Of a stretch of DNA of 9,331 nucleotides, positions 5,210 through 9,331 are shown in pieces. This DNA is from Patescibacteria group bacterium. Lineage in GTDB: Bacteria; Patescibacteriota; JAHJAL01. The notes under the pieces are model-generated. The model was not told the DNA's origin. It did no database searches and saw only the letters and a program-made list of their open reading frames with translations. The position numbers and the translations under genes were made by a program. The DNA lies in NCBI GenBank assembly GCA_018814055.1, contig JAHJAL010000049.1, positions 1 through 9,331 of the forward strand, written 5' to 3'. Position 1 is the first letter of the stretch, and each line of letters starts with the position of its first letter.

Positions 5210-5359
5210 TTGATATAGAGCATGATTTGTGTTATTTTTTAGTCGAAATACAAAATAATAAGCTTCCTGGTTAATAGGTCGAATGAAATAGAGAGTTTAT
5301 TGTTTTAGTGTTTTTAGATATTATTTTATCAGTAATTATTAATCTAAAAGAGGAATGAA
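5210..5359 (+). other. 150-base spacer between rpsP and khpA
   Basis: The stretch is AT-rich and holds no gene, clear terminator or well-formed promoter. TTGTTT (5300-5305) and TATTAT (5319-5324) are present, but their 13-base spacing is too short to call a promoter. The khpA ribosome site AGAGGA (5349-5354) lies at its end, five bases before the ATG, and is the best Shine-Dalgarno sequence in the window. Confidence 0.5.
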
Positions 5360-5665
5360 ATGGCAGAAGAAGATTTAAGAGAAGATCAGGCGTTTATCGA
5401 GTACATAGTAAGAGCTATCGTCGATATTCCTGATAAAGTACGAACCGAACGAACCATTGATGAGAGGGGTGTTTTGATTACTCTCTACGTGGACCCATCT
5501 GATATGGGTAAGGTTATCGGTAAAGAAGGTCGCACCGCTAAAGCCATCAGGTCACTACTCAAAGTGCTGGGCGCCAAAAATCAAGCCCGTGTCACTATGA
5601 AAATTGTTGAACCGGAAGGCGGCAAGCCGGTGAGTATAGGTGAAGATCTGACTGAAGACTTATAA
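5360..5665 (+). CDS. khpA: KH-domain RNA-binding protein KhpA (YlqC family)
   Basis: The 101-residue protein is a single KH domain. The pattern FIEYIVRAIVDIPDKVRTER (12-31) is the family N-terminal helix and strand. The nucleic-acid-binding loop is VIGKEGRTAKAIRSLL (52-67), with GKEG (54-57) as the GxxG motif. In Firmicutes, KhpA pairs with KhpB (Jag) to bind many RNAs and influence cell division and elongation; no khpB is in this window. The protein is somewhat longer than the usual 75-80 residues because of an acidic tail (84-101). It sits after rpsP, as in many bacteria, and a strong terminator follows immediately, so the usual rimM-trmD-rplS continuation is absent. The start is well supported by AGAGGA five bases upstream. 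Confidence 0.93.
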   Translation: MAEEDLREDQAFIEYIVRAIVDIPDKVRTERTIDERGVLITLYVDPSDMGKVIGKEGRTAKAIRSLLKVLGAKNQARVTMKIVEPEGGKPVSIGEDLTEDL

Positions 5666-5696
5666 AGCGAATTTCCCTTGTCAAATTTAATACGCG

Positions 5697-5729
5697 AACA
5701 CCCTCATGCTATGAGGGTGTTTGTTTTTT
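5697..5729 (+). terminator. Strong intrinsic terminator after khpA
   Basis: AACACCCTCAT (5697-5707) pairs perfectly with ATGAGGGTGTT (5711-5721) around a 3-base loop and is followed by a T tract through 5729. It closes the rpsP-khpA region. Confidence 0.93.
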
Positions 5730-5738
5730 AAATTTGTA

Positions 5739-5767
5739 TTAACATCGAGTGATTATTATTGGATAAT
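5739..5767 (+). promoter_or_regulatory. Putative promoter of the carboxypeptidase gene
   Basis: TTAACA (5739-5744) and GATAAT (5762-5767) have 17-base spacing and each differs from consensus at one position. They lie just after the khpA terminator and about 27 bases before the chosen ATG at 5794. Confidence 0.6.
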
Positions 5768-5793
5768 AGACTTATGTTAATTTATTGAAAGAT

Positions 5794-6759
5794 ATGTTTA
5801 TTGACGCAGCGAAAATTGCTCTGGCCGGTTTGATGGTTATTCTGGATTTACTGGGAATAGGTAATTCCAATCAGGTGGTTTTGGATATGGCGGGACGGAT
5901 GGGATTTGATAATTATTACCAAATTGAGACAAAAGAAAACGCTGGCAACACAGAAGTGGCCTCGGTGGAAATAACTTTGCCTAAATATGTTCCCCAAATA
6001 GTGGACTCGCTGAATTACCCGGTAATTGAAGCGGAAGTGGCCGTGGTGATGGACGTGGCTACGAGTGGTGTATTGTATGAGAAAAACGTGGACAGGCCAC
6101 GAGCGATGGCGTCGTTAACCAAATTGATGACGGCACTGGTGGCCCTGGAAAAGCTTGATCCCAATCAAGTAATCACGATCAAAGGCGAAGATGTGGATAT
6201 TGAGCCGATGGTAATGGGTTTGATCCCGGGAGAAGAGATATATTTGATTGATGTAGTAAGAGGTTTATTGATTGGATCGGGTAACGACGCGGCTTTGACT
6301 TTGGCCCGGGTGGGAGGTGGTGGTTCGGTGAATGATTTTGTAGAAATGATGAATCAGATGGCTGTCAAATTGGGGCTGGAAAATACCAGTTTTGCTAATC
6401 CGCATGGCTTGGATGATTCCAATCAATATTCTTCGGCCAAGGATCTGGCTTTGCTGACCAAATATGCGATTATCAACTATCCTATTATTGCTGAGATTGT
6501 GAATATCAAAGAATATACCGTCCATGCACTAAACGGTGGCTATGTTCATTATTTGGATAATACCAATAAGTTGCTTGATTCCTATCTCAATGTCCAGGGC
6601 GTCAAAACAGGTTTTACCGACAACGCCGGCCAGGTTTTGATCACTATGGCCGAGGAAAATGGCCACCGCGTTATCTGTGTGGTGATGAACAGCCCCGATC
6701 GCTTTCAGGAGTCAAAAATGCTTCTGGATTGGGCTTTTAGGAATCATTATTGGGAATAA
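5794..6759 (+). CDS. D-alanyl-D-alanine carboxypeptidase (peptidase S11)
   Basis: This is a penicillin-binding serine peptidase that removes the terminal D-Ala from peptidoglycan pentapeptides outside the membrane. Numbered from ATG 5794 (321 residues), a hydrophobic segment at about 5-22 is an uncleaved anchor or signal peptide. The three active-site motifs are all present: SLTK (107-110, nucleophile Ser107), SGN (162-164) and KTG (271-273). The ANPHGLDDSNQYSSAKDLA stretch (201-219) is typical of the DacA/DacF group. The protein ends soon after the transpeptidase-like domain (KMLLDWAFRNHYW), so the C-terminal beta domain and amphipathic membrane anchor of E. coli PBP5 are missing; the N-terminal helix probably does the anchoring. 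A TTG start at 5785 would add three residues. The next gene begins 15 bases after the stop and is probably co-transcribed. Confidence 0.94.
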   Translation: MFIDAAKIALAGLMVILDLLGIGNSNQVVLDMAGRMGFDNYYQIETKENAGNTEVASVEITLPKYVPQIVDSLNYPVIEAEVAVVMDVATSGVLYEKNVDRPRAMASLTKLMTALVALEKLDPNQVITIKGEDVDIEPMVMGLIPGEEIYLIDVVRGLLIGSGNDAALTLARVGGGGSVNDFVEMMNQMAVKLGLENTSFANPHGLDDSNQYSSAKDLALLTKYAIINYPIIAEIVNIKEYTVHALNGGYVHYLDNTNKLLDSYLNVQGVKTGFTDNAGQVLITMAEENGHRVICVVMNSPDRFQESKMLLDWAFRNHYWE

Positions 6760-6774
6760 TTAGCTTCATTGAGC

Positions 6775-7074
6775 ATGGATAAATTAAAAAGAAGTTTTGA
6801 TAAGGCACTGGTGATGTTCAAGATAAAAGAAAATCCGGTAAAGGTTGATATAGTTGAAGGTGTTGTAAAAGAAGTAGATTACTTTGAATCTTGTGACAAT
6901 ACTCGGGTATTACTTGAATGTAACAATGGCAGAGGAAAATATTATCAATGGCGAGTTTACAAAAATTGTAATGATAAATTTTTTCCACTTGAAAGAGAGG
7001 TAAAGATACGAAGCCAGATTGATAAAAGAAATAGGCACAACACTCTGCTTTGTGTCGAAGTTGTTGATAAATAA
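6775..7074 (+). CDS. Small protein of unknown function, downstream of the carboxypeptidase
   Basis: I do not recognise this 99-residue protein. It starts with a basic helix-like stretch (MDKLKRSFDKALVMFKIK), then has alternating hydrophobic/charged strands such as VDIVEGVVKEVDYF, TRVLLEC and YYQWRVYK, which suggest a small beta-rich fold. There are four cysteines, not arranged as CxxC. No signal peptide or membrane segment is visible, so it is probably cytoplasmic. It follows the carboxypeptidase by 15 bases with no terminator between, and a palindrome follows it. An in-frame TTG at 6769 is an alternative start; ATG 6775 is chosen because neither has a ribosome site. Its codons look more AT-rich than those of the preceding gene. 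Confidence 0.7.
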   Translation: MDKLKRSFDKALVMFKIKENPVKVDIVEGVVKEVDYFESCDNTRVLLECNNGRGKYYQWRVYKNCNDKFFPLEREVKIRSQIDKRNRHNTLLCVEVVDK

Positions 7075-7098
7075 AATACAGCTTTACCAGTAACAGAC

Positions 7099-7121
7099 CC
7101 CCCTCCTAGAATAGGAGGGGG
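7099..7121. terminator. Perfect palindrome between convergent genes
   Basis: CCCCCTCCTA (7099-7108) pairs perfectly over 10 bp with TAGGAGGGGG (7112-7121) around the loop GAA. It sits between the plus-strand gene ending at 7074 and the minus-strand gene ending at 7143. The plus side is followed by AGTTATATATTTTATT, only moderately T-rich. A terminator role in either direction is likely but not certain; it may also be a dispersed repeat, since 2959-2984 looks like a decayed copy. Confidence 0.7.
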
Positions 7122-7142
7122 AGTTATATATTTTATTAATAT

Positions 7143-8060
7143 CTAGTCAGATAACCGGGGGCCAATATATGGTGTGCCGTAAGGAGTGTATTCCTGGTTG
7201 ACGATGGTGAATTCTTCGTTACTGACCACCCAAACACCAACGGTCCAAAATTCGGGCATTTTACCCATAACGGCGATATATTGCTCGGAAGTTGGCACAT
7301 AGATTGATTCAACGACAATATCTACCCCCAGGTTTATTTTTTGTTTTTCAGCCGTATCACGGTTTTGCTGATAAATTTTGCCTTCTTCCACCCAATAATA
7401 ATTGGCGGCACCGGCCATGAGGGAAGAAAATTCGGTTTGGGTTTGATATGGTGTATTGCCGTCTTCGTCAACAATTTTGTAAACTAATTCGTCTTTTGAT
7501 TGACAAATGGCGTGCACTTTTTCGGTTGGATCTACGGCCGGCCATTTACAGTTGGCCCAGGGTGAAAAAGCGGGGATAGCTTCTTCGGTATTGGTGTTTA
7601 GGTCGTATTTGATGACCTGCTCAATACCGACATCCACGACATTGACCGCCAGGGTGTTACCGGACATGGCCGGTCGATAAGATACGGCGTGACTGGCTTG
7701 CAATGGTTCGATTAGCGTGATTTCACCGGTATCTATGTCCAGGATTTCCAGTTGGAAGACGCCGGCGGCCCGGGGATATATGATGCGCCTATTCTCATAG
7801 TCAATCACAAATCGATCTTTGGTGCTAAATACCGCTTCATCATTGTACATCATGGTTGCCCGATCAGGGTGATAAATAAAGTCGGTATAGTGGACCGGAT
7901 ATGATTCTTCAAAATCGATCCCGGGCTTGCCGTAATACACCAGAACTTCTGAGGATTCTGTCTTGAAATCTGATTTTTCGACTTTGGTGTCTTTGGTTGG
8001 CGGGGGGGAGGCACAACCGCCAAGAGCGAGCAACATAATGAGGAAGATTGTTTTTTTCAT
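7143..8060 (-). CDS. Predicted lipoprotein of unknown function
   Basis: The 305-residue product begins MKKTIFLIMLLALGGC, a classic lipoprotein signal: two lysines, a hydrophobic core and the lipobox LGGC, with lipid attachment at Cys16. A Pro/Thr/Lys-rich linker follows (ASPPPTKDTKVEKS), then a domain of repeated short strands with Asp/Gly turns, for example RIIYPRAAGVFQLEILDID and KVHAICQSKDELVYKIVD. The rhythm resembles WD40- or TolB-like beta-propeller blades but no clear motif confirms it. It is expected on the outer face of the cytoplasmic membrane. The gene stands alone, convergent to the carboxypeptidase pair and divergent from the membrane protein at 8142. No Shine-Dalgarno site precedes the start. 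Confidence 0.85.
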   Translation of the reverse strand: MKKTIFLIMLLALGGCASPPPTKDTKVEKSDFKTESSEVLVYYGKPGIDFEESYPVHYTDFIYHPDRATMMYNDEAVFSTKDRFVIDYENRRIIYPRAAGVFQLEILDIDTGEITLIEPLQASHAVSYRPAMSGNTLAVNVVDVGIEQVIKYDLNTNTEEAIPAFSPWANCKWPAVDPTEKVHAICQSKDELVYKIVDEDGNTPYQTQTEFSSLMAGAANYYWVEEGKIYQQNRDTAEKQKINLGVDIVVESIYVPTSEQYIAVMGKMPEFWTVGVWVVSNEEFTIVNQEYTPYGTPYIGPRLSD

Positions 8061-8087
8061 GATGAATTTGTTATTTTTCTAATATGT

Positions 8088-8116
8088 ATATTATATTCTA
8101 ATCTTGGTAAAGACAA
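8088..8116 (-). promoter_or_regulatory. Putative promoter of the lipoprotein gene
   Basis: On the minus strand, TTGTCT (8116-8111) precedes TATAAT (8095-8090) by 15 bases, or TAATAT (8093-8088) by 17 bases. The start codon is about 28 bases further on. It overlaps the promoter region of the divergent gene. Confidence 0.45.
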
Positions 8117-8132
8117 GAAATTTTAATAAAAT
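8104..8132 (+). promoter_or_regulatory. Putative promoter of the membrane-protein gene
   Basis: TTGGTA (8104-8109) and TAAAAT (8127-8132) are spaced 17 bases apart. The -10 box ends nine bases before the ATG at 8142, so the mRNA would have almost no leader and the AGAGG at 8133-8137 would be mostly or wholly untranscribed. A promoter further upstream would make that AGAGG a usable, though tight, ribosome site. Confidence 0.45.
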
Positions 8133-8141
8133 AGAGGTAAT

Positions 8142-8492
8142 ATGACATATGAAAAATTATTTTTGATGTCTTTGTTTTGGACGGTAGTGATTGAAACTAT
8201 TGTCCTGTTTTTGGCATTATGGCTGGTTTTCAAAAAAGATTTTAAGGATTTATCAAAATTCAAAATACTATTTACCGGGATAGTCGCTTCGATGGCCACT
8301 ATCCCCTATTTGTGGTTTGTTTTGCCGAAATATTTGCCGGTGGATAATTTTGTTTTGATCGGTGAGATATTGGTGGTGCTGGCGGAAACGATAATTATCA
8401 AATATGTTTTGAATCTTGGATGGCAGAAGGCGTTTATCTTATCTATACTATGCAATGTTATATCGTATTTTTTTGGTTTGGTTATTTTTTAA
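8142..8492 (+). CDS. Small four-helix membrane protein of unknown function
   Basis: The 116-residue product is mostly membrane: hydrophobic segments at about 7-30, 41-62, 69-88 and 96-116, joined by short loops, the first one basic (KKDFKDLSKFK). Acidic residues lie inside the segments: Glu18 in the first and Glu75 and Glu82 in the third, with Pro55 and Trp58 in the second. Buried acids of this kind often belong to transport or catalytic sites, but I do not recognise the family. No signal peptide or extra domain is present. It is divergent from the lipoprotein gene and 75 bases upstream of cmk. Confidence 0.82.
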   Translation: MTYEKLFLMSLFWTVVIETIVLFLALWLVFKKDFKDLSKFKILFTGIVASMATIPYLWFVLPKYLPVDNFVLIGEILVVLAETIIIKYVLNLGWQKAFILSILCNVISYFFGLVIF

Positions 8493-8500
8493 GATATAAT
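8473..8500 (+). promoter_or_regulatory. Putative cmk promoter
   Basis: TTGGTT (8473-8478) and TATAAT (8495-8500) with 16-base spacing. The -35 box is inside the end of the membrane-protein gene. The leader would be about 60 bases, and no Shine-Dalgarno sequence is visible before the cmk ATG. Confidence 0.5.
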
Positions 8501-8567
8501 TTGAATTGAAAGTTGGGCGAATATTATGCTGGGATGACAATTATTAAACTTTTAAACTTCTTATTTT

Positions 8568-9331
8568 ATGAAATACGTCATCACGATTGATGGGCCGTCG
8601 GGAGGTGGCAAGTCGACATTGGCCAAGAATTTGCAAAAAGAATTAAAGGGTTTTGTGTTGCTGGACACCGGTTCGTATTACCGGTGGGCGACATATCTGT
8701 GTTTGGAAAACGGTATTGGCGTGGAAAGTGAGAAAGACGTTTATGATTATGTGAAAGATCGATTGGAGTTGGATTTTGTGCCATACAAGGGTGGCCAGAG
8801 CAAATACGCGGCCAAGGTTTTGTATGATGGCAAAGATGTAAATAAAAAATTGTATACGGACAAGGTGACCAAAAATGTTTCCGTAGTGGCCAAGTACAAG
8901 AGATTGCGGCAAAGGGTACGAAAGATGCAGCGTGATTTGGCCAAATACAAAAATCTGATTGTGGCCGGCCGTGATATTGGCACGTATGTTTTTCCCAAGG
9001 CTAAAATCAAATTTTATCTTGAACCGTCGATTGATGCCAGGACCAGGCGGCGATACAAAGATCATGTCAGAGAAGGTCGGGCTACTTCTTACAAGGAGCT
9101 CAAACAAAATATTGCTCACCGGGATCATGAAGATACTACCCGTGAACACAGCCCCCTAAAAAAACCCAGCAATGCTTTGGTAATTGATAATACACACTTG
9201 TTGCCGTCACAGACCTTGAGACTGGCATTGAAATATATTTACGAAAAAGAACCGGCGGTCAAAGGTGTCAAAGACGAGGTGGCTGAAATTGTGAGGAAAC
9301 CGAAAATATATACTACCACCAATAATTCAAG
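8568..9331 (+). CDS. cmk: Cytidylate kinase, 3' end cut by the window edge
   Basis: Cmk phosphorylates CMP and dCMP with ATP in pyrimidine nucleotide metabolism. The frame is open from ATG 8568 to the edge, 254 codons without a stop. The P-loop GPSGGGKST is at 9-17. DTGSYYR (33-39) matches the family's DTGAMYR nucleotide-binding segment. GRDIGTYVFPKAKIKFYL (134-151) is the CMP-binding region. ARTRRRYK (157-164) and RDHEDTTREHSPL (186-198) are the lid and the D-x-x-R signature. The family usually ends near residue 220-230, roughly at the ALKYIYEK here; at least 25 further residues follow, so this protein has a C-terminal extension or a fused domain beyond the edge. No ribosome site is visible. 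Confidence 0.93.
   Translation, partial: MKYVITIDGPSGGGKSTLAKNLQKELKGFVLLDTGSYYRWATYLCLENGIGVESEKDVYDYVKDRLELDFVPYKGGQSKYAAKVLYDGKDVNKKLYTDKVTKNVSVVAKYKRLRQRVRKMQRDLAKYKNLIVAGRDIGTYVFPKAKIKFYLEPSIDARTRRRYKDHVREGRATSYKELKQNIAHRDHEDTTREHSPLKKPSNALVIDNTHLLPSQTLRLALKYIYEKEPAVKGVKDEVAEIVRKPKIYTTTNNS

Noticed and set aside
4783..5223. Long minus-strand open frames opposite the rpsP tail
   Set aside because: They are Ser/Phe/Leu-rich shadows of the Lys/Glu codons on the plus strand and have no recognisable domain or start signal.
8643..9149. Minus-strand open frame of 168 codons
   Set aside because: It lies opposite cmk, whose plus-strand frame carries every kinase motif; the minus product has no recognisable family.

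Overview
The window looks like a chromosomal piece of a small-genome, AT-rich bacterium, most likely a Patescibacteria/CPR member of the Parcubacteria type. Pointers to this are a CxxC-x17-CxxC zinc-ribbon protein with Gly/Arg-rich and Lys-rich flanks, a ribosomal protein S16 with a long Lys/Glu tail, a tRNA without an encoded CCA end, short genes with few strong Shine-Dalgarno sites, promoters placed very close to start codons, and several small intergenic palindromes. This assignment is inferred from gene style; no rRNA or other phylogenetic marker was aligned. The standard bacterial code is used, with TGA as a stop (fmt).

Layout. 1-60 is unassigned. 61-144 is tRNA-Leu(UAA), followed by an intrinsic terminator (156-182). 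210-2006 encodes the most unusual protein here: about five tandem excisionase/MerR-like helix-turn-helix modules followed by a C-terminal sigma-70 region 2, with no region 3 or 4. 2053-2295 is a GIY-YIG family protein. 2380-2928 is the zinc-ribbon protein. 3035-3538 (def) and 3628-4563 (fmt) are the two enzymes of the N-formylmethionine cycle, separated by a palindromic element. 4637-5209 (rpsP) and 5360-5665 (khpA) form a translation/RNA-binding pair closed by a strong terminator at 5697-5729. 5794-6759 is a D-Ala-D-Ala carboxypeptidase followed closely by a small unknown gene (6775-7074). A perfect palindrome lies between that gene and a convergent minus-strand lipoprotein gene (8060-7143). 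A divergent four-helix membrane protein (8142-8492) follows, and cmk (8568 onward) runs off the right edge.

How the genes work together. Most are housekeeping. Fmt formylates initiator Met-tRNA and Def removes the formyl group after synthesis. S16 is part of the 30S subunit, and KhpA binds RNA. Cmk phosphorylates CMP. The carboxypeptidase trims peptidoglycan, and with the lipoprotein and membrane protein it forms a cell-envelope neighbourhood. The accessory signal is concentrated in the sigma-like gene at the left end and in dispersed repeat-like palindromes at gene borders. No transposase, CRISPR array, prophage module or toxin-antitoxin pair was recognised.
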